A stretch of DNA of 64,000 nt, taken from Mycolicibacterium monacense. Its GTDB lineage: Bacteria > Actinomycetota > Actinomycetes > Mycobacteriales > Mycobacteriaceae. Where the stretch lies: the NCBI RefSeq assembly GCF_010731575.1, contig NZ_AP022617.1, forward strand, positions 1,364,001-1,428,000, in the 5' to 3' direction. A program made the position numbers and the translations under genes. This document shows positions 9,700-21,701 of the stretch, piece after piece (the first letter of the stretch is position 1; the number at the start of each line of letters is the position of its first letter). Below the pieces are notes generated by a model. It was not told the origin of the DNA and did no database searches. It saw only the letters and a list, made by a program, of their open reading frames with translations.

Positions 9700-10137
9700 G
9701 TGGCGGACAAGACGGCGCAGACGATCTACATCGAGGCCGATCCTGCGACGGTGATGGACGTCATCGCCGACATCGGGTCCTACCCGGAGTGGGTCAAGGA
9801 GTACCGGGAGACCGAGGTGCTCGACACCGACGCCGACGGTTACCCGAAGACGGCGCGTCTGGTGCTCGACGCCGCCGTGCTGAAGGACACCATGGTGCTG
9901 GCCTACCAGTGGGCGGCCGACCGCACGTCGGTGACGTGGACGCTGGTCTCGAGTTCTTTGCTGAAATCCCTCGAGGGTGCCTACCGGCTGGCCCCCAAGG
10001 GGTCGGGGACGGACGTCACCTACGAACTCGCGGTCGACCTGATGATTCCGATGATCGGCCTGCTCAAGCGCAAGGCGGAGCGCCGGTTGACCGAGACGGC
10101 GCTCAAGGATCTGAAGAAACGGGCCGAGGCTGAGTGA
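9700..10137 (+). CDS. SRPBCC (START-like) cyclase/dehydrase protein (Rv2185c homologue)
   Basis: 145 residues beginning VADKTAQTIYIEADPATV, which matches remembered Rv2185c (MADKTTQTIYIDADP), so the GTG at 9700 is preferred over an in-frame TTG-type extension. GAGGAGG lies upstream. The sequence shows the SRPBCC pattern with VIADIGSYPEWVKEYRETEVL at the front, SSSLLKSLEGAYRLAPKGSG in the middle and an amphipathic C-terminal helix rich in Lys and Arg. A lipid or hydrophobic-ligand carrier role is inference. Its end overlaps the next start by 4 bases, so it is coupled to the ArsA-like ATPase gene. Confidence 0.87.
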   Translation: MADKTAQTIYIEADPATVMDVIADIGSYPEWVKEYRETEVLDTDADGYPKTARLVLDAAVLKDTMVLAYQWAADRTSVTWTLVSSSLLKSLEGAYRLAPKGSGTDVTYELAVDLMIPMIGLLKRKAERRLTETALKDLKKRAEAE

Positions 10138-11399
10138 ACCCCAGTGGCGCCGCGGCCCGCATCAGCCTGTTCGTCGGCAAGGGCGGGGTAGGTAAGTCCA
10201 CGCTGGCGACGGCCACCGCCGTCCGCGAGGCGCGGGCGGGTCGTCGTGTGCTCATCGTGTCCACCGACCAGGCGCACTCCACCGGTGACGTGCTGGGGGA
10301 GACGGTCACCCCGACCGGGCGGCGGGAACCGACCCGGATCCTCGCCGACCTCGACGCGGGCACCCCGGACGCCGGTGGCACACTCGACGCGCTGGCCCTC
10401 GACACGCTCGCGCTGCTCACCGAGCGGTGGCGGGAGATCGCCGGGCCGGTCACCGCCAGGTTCCCCGACTCGGACCTGGGTGATGTTGCGCCAGAAGAAC
10501 TCTCGGCCCTGCCCGGGGTGCAGGAGGTGCTCGGACTGCACGAGGTCGCCGAGCTGGCGGCGAGCGGTCTGTGGGAGCACGTCGTCGTCGACTGCGCCTC
10601 CACCGCGGATGCGCTGCGCATGCTGACGCTGCCCGGCACGCTCGCGCTCTACCTGGAGCGGGCGTGGCCCAGGCACCGCCGGCTGTCGCGCAGCGCCGAC
10701 GATGCCGCGTCGGCCGCGATGGTGGACCTCGTCGAACGCATCGACGCGGCGACCGGGCGGTTGACCGCCCTGCTCGCCGACGCGTCACAGGTCAGTGCGC
10801 ATCTGGTGCTCACCGCCGAACGGGTGGTGGCCGCCGAGGCGTCGCGCACGCTGGGCTCGCTTTCGCTGATGGGTGTGCGGGTGGCCGAGCTGATCGTCAA
10901 TCAAGTTCTGCTGCAAGATGATTCGTTCGAGTATCGGAATCTGCCCGAACATCCGGCGTTCGACTGGTACGCCGAACGCATCTCCGAGCAGAAGTCGGTG
11001 CTCGACCACCTCGACACCGCGATCGGGGACGTGGCGCTGGTGCTGGTACCCCACCTGCCCGGGGAGCCGATCGGCCCCAAGGCGTTGGGCGAGCTGCTCG
11101 ACGCCGCGCGCAGGCGTGACGGATCGGCCCCGCCGGCGCCGGTGCGGCCGATCGTCGACCGGGAGTCGGGCACCGGACTCGATGCGGTGTACCGGTTGCG
11201 GTTAGAGTTGCCGCAGGTCGATCCCGGCGAACTCACGTTGGGCCGGGTCGACGACGACCTGATCATCGGCGCAGGCGGTATGCGGCGCCGCGTCCGACTC
11301 GCGTCCGTGCTGCGCAGGTGCATCGTCACCGATGCGGCGCTGCGGGGAAGCGAGCTGACCGTGCGATTTCGACCGAATCCGGAGGTGTGGCCGGCGTGA
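10134..11399 (+). CDS. ArsA/GET3-like P-loop ATPase (Rv2184c homologue)
   Basis: A 421-residue SIMIBI-class ATPase with a deviant Walker A, FVGKGGVGKSTLA (about residues 13-25), and the ADLDAG/STDQAHS region typical of ArsA/Get3 proteins. The C-terminal third is a separate HSP20-like beta domain (ELTLGRVDDDLIIGAGGMRRRVRL) as in actinobacterial members. I see no arsenic-binding cysteine triad, so arsenite export is unlikely. The role is unknown, perhaps membrane-protein or lipid-linked targeting. It overlaps the preceding gene by 4 bases and the next one by 4 bases (GTGA), which indicates an operon. Confidence 0.85.
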   Translation: MNPSGAAARISLFVGKGGVGKSTLATATAVREARAGRRVLIVSTDQAHSTGDVLGETVTPTGRREPTRILADLDAGTPDAGGTLDALALDTLALLTERWREIAGPVTARFPDSDLGDVAPEELSALPGVQEVLGLHEVAELAASGLWEHVVVDCASTADALRMLTLPGTLALYLERAWPRHRRLSRSADDAASAAMVDLVERIDAATGRLTALLADASQVSAHLVLTAERVVAAEASRTLGSLSLMGVRVAELIVNQVLLQDDSFEYRNLPEHPAFDWYAERISEQKSVLDHLDTAIGDVALVLVPHLPGEPIGPKALGELLDAARRRDGSAPPAPVRPIVDRESGTGLDAVYRLRLELPQVDPGELTLGRVDDDLIIGAGGMRRRVRLASVLRRCIVTDAALRGSELTVRFRPNPEVWPA

Positions 11400-11788
11400 G
11401 TGCTGATCATCCCGACCTCGGTCCCGAGCTCAGAGCGCTCGCGCAGGCGATCCTCAACCGCGTCGATCCGGCGATCCGGTTCGCCGCCGCCCGTGCGGCC
11501 GGAAGCGGCGCAGACCGCGCAGGCAGCTGTCAGCAGGTGTGGTGCCCGGTGTGCGCGCTGGCCGCGCTGGTGCAGGGCGAACAGCACCCCCTGCTCAACG
11601 TCGTCGCCGAACACAGCGTCGCGCTGCTGGGTGTGGTCCGCGCGCTCGTCGACGACATCGACGCGGCAGAACCACCGCCACAGCCGCCTCAACCGCCACA
11701 GCCGTCACCACCGCCGCCGTCCGGCGAGCCGCCACCGCGTCCCGGGCCGGGCCGCTATCAGCACATTCCGGTGACCGTGCAGGAGTGA
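11396..11788 (+). CDS. Conserved proline-rich protein (Rv2183c homologue)
   Basis: 130 residues of unknown function. The first 75 residues are helical, with one CPVC pair (QQVWCPVCALAALVQGEQ) in the middle. The C-terminus is a Pro/Gln/Ser-rich tail. The GTG start overlaps the stop of the ArsA-like gene (GTGA). Translational coupling and the conserved neighbourhood suggest that it works with the ATPase, perhaps as a partner, but no domain assignment is possible from what I see. Confidence 0.75.
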   Translation: MSADHPDLGPELRALAQAILNRVDPAIRFAAARAAGSGADRAGSCQQVWCPVCALAALVQGEQHPLLNVVAEHSVALLGVVRALVDDIDAAEPPPQPPQPPQPSPPPPSGEPPPRPGPGRYQHIPVTVQE

Positions 11789-11869
11789 GGTCCGCCCTGT
11801 GGTCGTGTTCTCACCACCTGGGTAAAGTTGTCGCAGAGCACCGTCCGGTGCGCCCGATGCGGAGGGTCC

Positions 11870-12589
11870 ATGTGGTATTGGCTGTTCAAGTATGTCTTCA
11901 TGGGCCCGTTGCTGACCCTGCTCGGCCGCCCGAAAGTGCAAGGGCTGGAATATCTTCCCCGTTCAGGAGCGGCCATCCTGGCCAGTAACCACCTGGCCGT
12001 CGCCGACAGCTTCTACCTGCCGCTGGTGGTCAGCAGGCGCATCACCTTCCTGGCCAAGGCGGAGTACTTCACCGGAACCGGGCTCAAGGGCTGGTTCCAG
12101 CGCTGGTTCTACACCGTCGCCGGCCAGGTACCGATCGACCGGACCGACGCCGACTCCGCCAAGAGTGCGTTGACCACCGCCGAGCGCATCCTGGCCCAAG
12201 GCAAACTGCTGGGCATGTACCCGGAGGGCACCCGCTCACCCGACGGACGGCTGTACAAGGGCAAGACCGGTCTGGCCCGGCTCGCGCTGGAGACCGGCAT
12301 GCCGGTGATCCCGGTCGCGATGATCGGCACCGACGCCGTCAACCCGCCCGGCAGCAAGATGTGGCGGTTCGGCAAGGTCGAGGTCAAGTTCGGCAAGCCG
12401 ATGGACTTCACCCGGTTCGAGGGGCTCGCGGGCAACCGATTCATCGAGCGGGCGGTCATCGACGAGGTCATGTACGAGTTGATGCGGCTCTCCGGTCAGG
12501 AGTACGTCGACCTCTACGCCGCCGACGTCAAGGAGGGCACCGCGGTCGCTCAGCCGGCCGCGCGACTGCCCGAAGCCGCCGCCGGCTGA
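11870..12589 (+). CDS. 1-acyl-sn-glycerol-3-phosphate acyltransferase-like (PlsC family, Rv2182c homologue)
   Basis: A 239-residue PlsC-type acyltransferase that would acylate lysophosphatidate or a related lipid acceptor at the membrane. It has the catalytic NHLAVAD (HX4D-type motif I), the motif III region [10 protein letters not shown] and the motif IV-like [12 protein letters not shown]. The ATG at 11870 has GGAGGG upstream, and the N-terminus [21 protein letters not shown] matches Rv2182c. The gene is 81 bases after the Rv2183c homologue. It runs 40 bases into the 3' end of the convergent mannosyltransferase gene, an unusually long tail-to-tail coding overlap. Confidence 0.9.
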   Translation: MWYWLFKYVFMGPLLTLLGRPKVQGLEYLPRSGAAILASNHLAVADSFYLPLVVSRRITFLAKAEYFTGTGLKGWFQRWFYTVAGQVPIDRTDADSAKSALTTAERILAQGKLLGMYPEGTRSPDGRLYKGKTGLARLALETGMPVIPVAMIGTDAVNPPGSKMWRFGKVEVKFGKPMDFTRFEGLAGNRFIERAVIDEVMYELMRLSGQEYVDLYAADVKEGTAVAQPAARLPEAAAG

Positions 12590-13806
12590 GCCGCCGTGAC
12601 GGGTTCGGTGCGGTGGGTGGACCGCGCCGACAGTGTGCCCGCCGCCGCGATGACCAACAGCGCCCACCACACGTAGGATCCGCCGGCCAGCTGACGCCAC
12701 AGCGGCGCCGAGGTCTCCTGGTGCTCGGGCAGCAGTGTGATCGGCGACCACACCATCAGCGCGCAGCCGAGCGCCCCGGCGACGGCCAGCGCCGCGTGCC
12801 GGGTGCGGTAGGCCACCACGAGGGTCACCAGCACCGTCGGCAACGACCACACCCAGTGGTGCGACCACGACACCGGTGACACCACCAGCCCGAACATCGC
12901 CACGCAGACCAGGGCCAGCACCGGTTCGTCGGCGCGCAGCGCCCGCCGCGCCGCCCAGACGGTCAGTCCGAGCACCGCGAAGCACCCCACCACCCACAGG
13001 ATGAACCGGAGGTCCTCGCCCACACCGAACCGCGCGAGCGTGCCCGCGATGTTCTGGTTGGTGTTCAGCGTGGCCGTGCCGATCCGGTCGGTGTTGCGCA
13101 CCGTCTCGGTCCAGTACTCCCAGGAGTCGCGCCAGGCCAGCGCGAACCCGAGCAGCGTCATCACGACGACCGAGGCCGCGCTCACCAGCAGTGCGCGGGT
13201 GTCGCGGCGCAGCAGGAAGTACAGCAGGAACACCGCCGGGGTGAGTTTCAGCGCGATCGCCACCCCGAGCAGGACCCCGCGCGGCCAGGGGGTGCGCCGC
13301 GGCACACAGTCCGCGATCACCAGCGTCATCAGCACGACGTTGATCTGGCCGAAGTCGAAATTCGCCCGGATCGGTTCGAGGAGGACCACGGCCGGGGCCA
13401 CGATCGCCGCGGCCAGCCAGATCCGCCTCCCTGGCGTCCAGACGTCGAGCCGGGTCAGCACGATCAGCACGGCGACGATCAGCAGCAGCAGAGTGATTGC
13501 GGTGATCACCGCGCTGGCCGCGGGCAACGACATCACGGCAAACGGCGAGAAGACGATCGCCGCCAGCGGGGGATAGGTGAACGGCAGGTCGAGGCCGCCC
13601 TCGGTGGCGAACATCGCACCGTCGGCGTAGAGCGGGCTACCGTCGAGCCAGGCCCGGCCACCCATCCGGTAGACGTCGATGTCGATCCGGTACGGCGTCT
13701 CTCCGAGCAACCGCCAGCCGGCCCAGCCGAGCGCGGCGAGGGTCAGGAGGCAGAACGTCCGCCACGCGAGGGTTGGCGCCCAAGCAGGCGTCCGCCGAGT
13801 ACTCAT
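12550..13806 (-). CDS. mptC: GT87 polyprenyl-phosphomannose alpha-(1-2)-mannosyltransferase (MptC, Rv2181 homologue)
   Basis: A polytopic membrane glycosyltransferase of the GT-C fold that adds alpha-(1-2) mannose branches to lipomannan and lipoarabinomannan on the periplasmic side. The 418 residues contain about 10-12 hydrophobic segments and the acidic loop after the first helix that is characteristic of GT-C enzymes ([13 protein letters not shown], with the ID-ID acidic pair). The family tag SWSHHWVW is near the C-terminus. The ATG at 13806 ([11 protein letters not shown]) is chosen as the plausible start; the open frame upstream of it is not membrane-like. It overlaps the convergent acyltransferase by 40 bases. 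Confidence 0.88.
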   Translation of the reverse strand: MSTRRTPAWAPTLAWRTFCLLTLAALGWAGWRLLGETPYRIDIDVYRMGGRAWLDGSPLYADGAMFATEGGLDLPFTYPPLAAIVFSPFAVMSLPAASAVITAITLLLLIVAVLIVLTRLDVWTPGRRIWLAAAIVAPAVVLLEPIRANFDFGQINVVLMTLVIADCVPRRTPWPRGVLLGVAIALKLTPAVFLLYFLLRRDTRALLVSAASVVVMTLLGFALAWRDSWEYWTETVRNTDRIGTATLNTNQNIAGTLARFGVGEDLRFILWVVGCFAVLGLTVWAARRALRADEPVLALVCVAMFGLVVSPVSWSHHWVWSLPTVLVTLVVAYRTRHAALAVAGALGCALMVWSPITLLPEHQETSAPLWRQLAGGSYVWWALLVIAAAGTLSARSTHRTEPVTAAQPAAASGSRAAG

Positions 13807-13891
13807 GTCGCCGACCAGCCTATCGGTGACCTCCGGCGAGTCGGCCGGTATCCCGGTCGCGCCACGCGCAGGTCGGCGTAAGTTTTCGAGC

Positions 13892-14767
13892 GTGCACCTG
13901 ACCCTGCAGCTGGACTTCCTCACCGTCGATCGCCTGCCGCTGCTGTGCTGCCTGGTCGCCTTCATCCTCACCTTCTTCGTGACGCGCACGATCGTGCGCT
14001 ACATCAGGCGGCACGCCGACAGCGACGCTCCCCGCAAGTGGTGGCAGCCGCGCAACATCGCCGGTACGGGCGGCATGCACATCCACCACGTGGTGATCGG
14101 GGTGATTCTCGTGATGGTGTCGGGTCTCACCATGGTGACGCTGGCCGTCAACGGGGGAGTACCCGAATTCACGGCGGCGGCAACCCTTTTCGGAATCGGT
14201 GCCGCGCTGGTGCTCGACGAGTACGCCCTGATCCTGCATCTGTCGGACGTGTACTGGTCCGAGGACGGCCGCACCTCGGTGGATGCGGTGTTCGCCGCCG
14301 TGGCGGTGGCGGGTCTGCTCATCCTGGGGTTCAATCCACTGTCGTTCTTCGACGTCGGCATCTGGCGCGACGACCACAGCGTGGCCGCGCGCGCGACGGT
14401 CATCGCCCTGGCGGTGGTGACGCTGATGCTGGCGATGGTGGTGTTGGCCAAGGGAAAGGTGTGGACCGGGTTGGTGGGCATGTTCATCACACCCCTGCTG
14501 TTCGTGGGCGCGTTGCGGCTGTCCCGCCCGCACGCGCCGTGGGCCCGCTGGCGCTACACGAACCGGCCCCGCAAGATGCACCGGGCGCTGGAACGTGAGC
14601 GCTGGCTGCGCAGGCCCGTCGTGCAGGCCAAACTGTGGCTGCAGGACGCCATCGCCGGGATGCCGCGATTCCCCGACGATGGGAAGGTCGACGAACAGCT
14701 GGACCGCGAGATCCACGCCGCACCCGCCCCGCAGAAGGTCGCCGCGGTCGAGAAAGCCCCGGTGTAG
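13892..14767 (+). CDS. Multi-pass membrane protein (Rv2180c homologue)
   Basis: 291 residues with about six predicted membrane helices, beginning with [19 protein letters not shown] conserved [16 protein letters not shown] segment puts a histidine cluster at the edge of the second helix, and a [14 protein letters not shown] segment follows. The C-terminal region is basic and cytosolic. The function is unknown. The GTG at 13892 is chosen because the protein from there aligns with Rv2180c, while further upstream the frame overlaps the divergent mptC. It abuts the RNase AS gene with no gap (stop TAG, then ATG), so the two are likely cotranscribed. Confidence 0.85.
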   Translation: MHLTLQLDFLTVDRLPLLCCLVAFILTFFVTRTIVRYIRRHADSDAPRKWWQPRNIAGTGGMHIHHVVIGVILVMVSGLTMVTLAVNGGVPEFTAAATLFGIGAALVLDEYALILHLSDVYWSEDGRTSVDAVFAAVAVAGLLILGFNPLSFFDVGIWRDDHSVAARATVIALAVVTLMLAMVVLAKGKVWTGLVGMFITPLLFVGALRLSRPHAPWARWRYTNRPRKMHRALERERWLRRPVVQAKLWLQDAIAGMPRFPDDGKVDEQLDREIHAAPAPQKVAAVEKAPV

Positions 14768-15274
14768 ATGCGCTACTTCTACGACACCGAGTTCATCGAC
14801 AACGGCCGCACCATCGAGCTCATCTCGATCGGCGTGGCGGCCGAGGACGGCCGCGAGTACTACGCGGTGTCGACCGAGTTCGACCCGGAACGCGCGGGCA
14901 GCTGGGTCCGCAAACACGTGCTTCCGAAGCTGCCGTCGCCGGCGTCGAAGTCCTGGCGGTCCCGCCGCGAGATCCGATCCGAACTCGAGGACTTCTTCGG
15001 CATCGACGGCGACGAGCCGATCGAGCTGTGGGCCTGGGTGGGCGCCTACGACCACGTGGTGCTCTGCCAGCTGTGGGGGCCGATGACCGCGCTGCCACCC
15101 GCGATACCCCGGTTCACCCGCGAACTGCGCCAGTTCTGGGAGGACCGCGGCTCACCGCGGATGCCACCGCGGCCGCGTGACTCCCACGACGCGCTGGTCG
15201 ACGCCCGCCACAACCTGCTGCGCTACCAGGTCATGACCGGATCAGCGGGGATGGACGGCCGTTCCCGGCCCTGA
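14768..15274 (+). CDS. 3'-5' exoribonuclease RNase AS (Rv2179c homologue)
   Basis: A 168-residue DEDDh-type 3'-5' exoribonuclease of the RNase T superfamily. The M. tuberculosis homologue was structurally characterised as RNase AS, acting on adenylate-containing RNA 3' ends. The N-terminus RYFYDTEFIDNG supplies D6 and E8; WVGAYDHVVL supplies the third acidic residue; SHDALVDARHN supplies the DEDDh His and last Asp. The length equals the family norm. It starts at an ATG directly after the preceding stop codon. Confidence 0.92.
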   Translation: MRYFYDTEFIDNGRTIELISIGVAAEDGREYYAVSTEFDPERAGSWVRKHVLPKLPSPASKSWRSRREIRSELEDFFGIDGDEPIELWAWVGAYDHVVLCQLWGPMTALPPAIPRFTRELRQFWEDRGSPRMPPRPRDSHDALVDARHNLLRYQVMTGSAGMDGRSRP

Positions 15275-15285
15275 CTTACCATTGA

Positions 15286-16686
<1,401 letters not shown>

Positions 16687-16699
16687 TCCGCCAGTACCG

Positions 16700-17896
16700 C
16701 TAGATCAGGTTCACCAGATTGCTGCCGAGCGCCCACGCGCCGGCGGCGAGCAGACCGGCCAGCGTGATGACCGCGACGACCCAGAACAGCAGGGCACGTT
16801 TGGCCCGCTGCCGGGCCCAGTAGAACTCGTCGATGTCGATGCCGGCGAATTGCCCTGCCGGATAAGCGATCTCACCGGAGTCGCGGGTGAACACCCGGGT
16901 GTGCTGGCGGGGCGCTGACGCCGGCGGGCGCGCGGTCGTGTCCGTGGTGGCCTGCTGATCCGGCGGTTGGCTGTGGTACAGCACCGCCGACGCGTGCTGG
17001 GCGGAGTGACGCGGCGCGGGCACCCGGAACGGCGGCAACCGCAGTTCCTCGATGATCTCCTCCAGCTCGGCGCCCATGTCGAGTGCGTCGGCGTACCGGT
17101 CGGCCGGGTCGCGCATGGTGGCGCGCAGCACCAGCTCGTCGAATTGCGATGGCACACCGGAGATCACCGAACTCGGCGGCGGAACGTCGTTGTCCATGCG
17201 CTGATACGCCACGGCGAGCGCACTGTCCCCGTTGAACGGGGTGACGCCGGTGAGCAGTTCGAACGCCATGACCCCGACGGAGTACACGTCGCTGCGCGGT
17301 CCGGCGTTCCCGGTGCCGACTTGTTCGGGGGACAGGTAGGCCGCCGTGCCGAGGATCACACTCGTGGAGGTGATCTTGGCTTCGGCCACGGCGCGCACCA
17401 ACCCGAAGTCGGCGATCTTGACCTCACCGTCGTCGGAGATGAGGACGTTCTCCGGTTTGACGTCGCGGTGCACCAGGCCGGCTCGGTGCGCCACCGCCAG
17501 CCCCGAGAGCACCGGCGCCAGTACGGCGGCCGCCGCGTGCGGGGGCATGGGGCCGCGTTCGCGCAGCAGCTCGCGCAGCGTTCCGCCTTCGACGAGTTCC
17601 ATCACCAGGAACGGATACTGGCCGTCGAGGCCCTGGTCGTACACCGCGACGAGACCGGGATCCTTCAGCCGGGCGACCGCCCTGGCCTCCCGCTGGAACC
17701 TGGTCAGGAACTGTTGGTCCCCGGAGTAGCGCGGGTCCATCACCTTGAGCGCGACGGGTCGGTCCAGACGCACGTCGAGTCCCCGGTACACCGTGGACAT
17801 GCCGCCGGTGGCGATCGGCGCGTCGACGCGGTAGCGGCCGTCCAGCACGGCGCCGGCGAGCGGGTCCGACTGCGGGTAGGCCTCCACCGAACACAT
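16700..17896 (-). CDS. pknL: Transmembrane Ser/Thr protein kinase PknL
   Basis: A receptor-like Hanks-type Ser/Thr kinase. The N-terminal kinase domain (about 20-285) has the glycine loop IATGGMSTVYRG, VALKVMD (Lys), LVHRDVKPENVLI (catalytic loop) and ADFGLV (DFG). The activation loop AKITSTSVILGTAAYLSPEQV carries the Thr residues equivalent to the autophosphorylated pair in M. tuberculosis PknL. A juxtamembrane linker leads to one C-terminal membrane helix (LFWVVAVITLAGLLAAGAWAL) and almost no extracellular domain. The ATG at 17896 is used; a GTG at 17887 is equally possible. It is divergent from the gene for its known substrate, the Rv2175c homologue. Confidence 0.94.
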   Translation of the reverse strand: MCSVEAYPQSDPLAGAVLDGRYRVDAPIATGGMSTVYRGLDVRLDRPVALKVMDPRYSGDQQFLTRFQREARAVARLKDPGLVAVYDQGLDGQYPFLVMELVEGGTLRELLRERGPMPPHAAAAVLAPVLSGLAVAHRAGLVHRDVKPENVLISDDGEVKIADFGLVRAVAEAKITSTSVILGTAAYLSPEQVGTGNAGPRSDVYSVGVMAFELLTGVTPFNGDSALAVAYQRMDNDVPPPSSVISGVPSQFDELVLRATMRDPADRYADALDMGAELEEIIEELRLPPFRVPAPRHSAQHASAVLYHSQPPDQQATTDTTARPPASAPRQHTRVFTRDSGEIAYPAGQFAGIDIDEFYWARQRAKRALLFWVVAVITLAGLLAAGAWALGSNLVNLI

Positions 17897-17931
17897 GTTA
17901 CGAGTCGCGCCGGTGGCCCTAGACTCAGTGC

Positions 17932-18336
17932 GTGAGCAGCATTCCGGCCGCCGACGACGTCCTCGACCCCGACGAGCCCGTCTACGACCTGCCAACAGTC
18001 GCCGACCTGCTCGGTGTGGCGGTCACGCGAGTCCACCACCTCCTGCGGCAGGGCCAGTTGCTGGCCGTGCGGCGCGACGGGAAATTCGTGGTGCCGCAGA
18101 TGTTCTTCGACCGCCACAGCCACGTGATCAAACAGCTGCCCGGTCTGCTCGTCGTGCTGCGCGACGGCGGCTACCGCGACAACGAGATCGTGCGCTGGCT
18201 GTTCACCCCGGACGAGTCGCTGGTCATCAGCCGGGACGGGGCCACCGAACCGATTCCCAACGCCAGGCCCGTCGACGCACTGCATTCGCATCAGGCCCGC
18301 GAGGTGCTCCGGCGCGCGCAGGCTCTCGCCTACTGA
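17932..18336 (+). CDS. PknL-substrate DNA-binding protein (Rv2175c homologue), without the N-terminal phospho-tail
   Basis: A 134-residue winged-helix DNA-binding protein with an N-terminal HTH (YDLPTVADLLGVAVTRVHHLLRQ) and the conserved C-terminus VDALHSHQAREVLRRAQALAY. In M. tuberculosis Rv2175c, PknL phosphorylates Thr9 in a flexible tail and thereby reduces DNA binding. Here the GTG start lies after an in-frame TAG at 17920-17922, so that tail cannot be encoded, and no Thr lies in the first 19 residues. The gene is divergent from pknL with 35 bases between starts. Its 3' end falls in the tandem repeat shared with the end of mptA. Confidence 0.92.
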   Translation: MSSIPAADDVLDPDEPVYDLPTVADLLGVAVTRVHHLLRQGQLLAVRRDGKFVVPQMFFDRHSHVIKQLPGLLVVLRDGGYRDNEIVRWLFTPDESLVISRDGATEPIPNARPVDALHSHQAREVLRRAQALAY

Positions 18337-18377
18337 CCGCCCGCGGTCGGCGCTTACTGACCGCCCGCGGTCGGCGC
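18331..18377. repeat. Perfect 23-bp direct repeat at the convergent Rv2175c/mptA stops
   Basis: Copies occupy 18331-18353 and 18355-18377, separated by one base. Each contains the inverted repeat GACCGC-CC-GCGGTC. On the plus strand the first copy holds the TAC-TGA end of the Rv2175c homologue. On the minus strand the second copy encodes the last residues of MptA (APTAGGQ), whose TAA stop spans 18354-18356. The duplication therefore copies the mptA 3' end and leaves two hairpin-capable palindromes between convergent genes. A role as a bidirectional transcription end is inference. Confidence 0.9.
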
Positions 18378-19886
18378 CCGCTCACGGACCTTCGCCAGCG
18401 AATACCACGCCACCACAGCGCATCCCGCGGCCAGTAGGACGTGCAGCCACGAATACATACCGTGCGCGCCGTCGGGTTTGAAGATGACCATGATCCAGGT
18501 GGAGAACCCGGCGATCAGCGCGATCGACCGCCTCGACTGGGCCAGCGCGGAGACCACTGCCAGCGGCCAGGTGTAGTACCAGGGCAGCGCGGCGGGTACG
18601 AACAGCACGACGACGAGCATCACGGAGGCGATCCCGATCAGCGCCTCGCGGTCGTCGTGCCGGAACCGCCACCACAGCAGCGGAAGCGCCACCACGATGA
18701 TCGCCAGGCCGACTATGCGGGTCACATCGATGACGGCGTAGAAGTTCACCGGCAGGAACAGCCCGCCCACCGCGTTGATCACGTTCGCCGCCGCCGTCGG
18801 CAGCGTCAACCAGTTGATGATCTTGACGTTCCCGGCCGCCAGCGCGGTCAGCCAGCCCAGACCCACCCCGGCGACCCAGGACAACACCGCGAACACGGCG
18901 ACGAAGATCGCCAGCCCCGCCGCGGTGGCGGTCGCGAACGCCCGCGGCGCACCGTAGCCGCGGCGATCGCGCAACTGGCGCATCCAGATCCACACCGTGA
19001 ACGGCAGCGCCAGACCGGCGGTCGCCTTCACCGCGACGGCGACGACGATCACCGCGACACCCACCGCCGGGCGGTTGTTCAGGGTCAGGGCCAGCCCGGC
19101 CATCATCAGCCCGACCATCAGCATCTCGTTGTGGACCCCACCCATGAGGTGGATGATGACGAGCGGGTTGAGCACGCAGATCCACAGCGCCGCAGCGCCG
19201 CTGGCGCCGATGTGGCGGGCCACCCGCGGCGCTGCCCAGATCAGCAGGATCAGCCCGGGCAGCATGCACAGTCTCAGCAGCATCGTGCCCTCGACCACGT
19301 GCTCGCCGACGATCATGGTGACGAACTTCGCGACCATGATGAAGGCCGGACCGTACGGTGCCGTGGTCGTGGTCCAGATCGGGCTGACGTCGTCGAGCAG
19401 CGGGTTCGGGTTGGCGATCGGGCCGACTACGTAGGGGTCGAAACCGTCGCGCAGCAGCGCGCCCTGCGCCAGGTACGAGTAGGTGTCGCGGCTGAACACG
19501 GGGACGCTGAGCAGCAACGGCGCGAGCCAGAAACCGGTGGTGGCGACCATCGTGTATTCGTCGGCGGTGCGCCCCGGATCGTCACCGACGACCCGGCGGC
19601 CCAGCCACAACCAGGCCGCCAACATGATCGCGACCCCGCCCCACAGCAGCACCGAGGACAGCACCAGGCCGTGGCCGAAGCGCAGCCACGACAGGTGCAG
19701 CGATTCGAGCAGGGGGTCGTGCACCCGGGTGCTGCCTGCGCCGAGCCCGCCGGCCGTGATCAGCGTCGCGCCCAGGAAACCGAGCAGCGCGGGTCTGCCC
19801 GACGGCGACGAGGCGAATGCGATCAGGCGGGAGACATGTTGCGCCGAGCCGGGTTTCGGCGTCTCGGTCGGAGTGGGTGTGACCAT
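18354..19886 (-). CDS. mptA: Alpha-(1-6)-mannosyltransferase MptA
   Basis: A GT-C fold membrane mannosyltransferase that extends the alpha-(1-6) mannan backbone of LM and LAM from polyprenyl-phosphomannose. The 510 residues have about 12-13 membrane helices. The early loop VFSRDTYSYLAQGALLRDGFDPYVVGP carries the acidic catalytic-type residue, and the segment HLMGGVHNEMLMVGL and the tail IFKPDGAHGMYSWLH match Rv2174. The ATG at 19886 (MVTPTPTETPKPG) is chosen, which leaves a 2-base gap after the idsA2 stop; further upstream the frame overlaps idsA2. The last 24 bases are duplicated beyond the stop. Confidence 0.92.
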   Translation of the reverse strand: MVTPTPTETPKPGSAQHVSRLIAFASSPSGRPALLGFLGATLITAGGLGAGSTRVHDPLLESLHLSWLRFGHGLVLSSVLLWGGVAIMLAAWLWLGRRVVGDDPGRTADEYTMVATTGFWLAPLLLSVPVFSRDTYSYLAQGALLRDGFDPYVVGPIANPNPLLDDVSPIWTTTTAPYGPAFIMVAKFVTMIVGEHVVEGTMLLRLCMLPGLILLIWAAPRVARHIGASGAAALWICVLNPLVIIHLMGGVHNEMLMVGLMMAGLALTLNNRPAVGVAVIVVAVAVKATAGLALPFTVWIWMRQLRDRRGYGAPRAFATATAAGLAIFVAVFAVLSWVAGVGLGWLTALAAGNVKIINWLTLPTAAANVINAVGGLFLPVNFYAVIDVTRIVGLAIIVVALPLLWWRFRHDDREALIGIASVMLVVVLFVPAALPWYYTWPLAVVSALAQSRRSIALIAGFSTWIMVIFKPDGAHGMYSWLHVLLAAGCAVVAWYSLAKVRERAPTAGGQ

Positions 19887-19888
19887 GC

Positions 19889-21675
<1,787 letters not shown>

Positions 21676-21701
21676 CGGGGGTCATCGTGCCAGATGCCGG
21701 T

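Noticed and set aside
10134..11399. Arsenite-export ATPase (arsA) assignment
   Set aside because: No arsenite-binding cysteines, no ArsB or ArsR neighbour, and the position matches the conserved Rv2184c locus, so only an ArsA/GET3-like fold is claimed.
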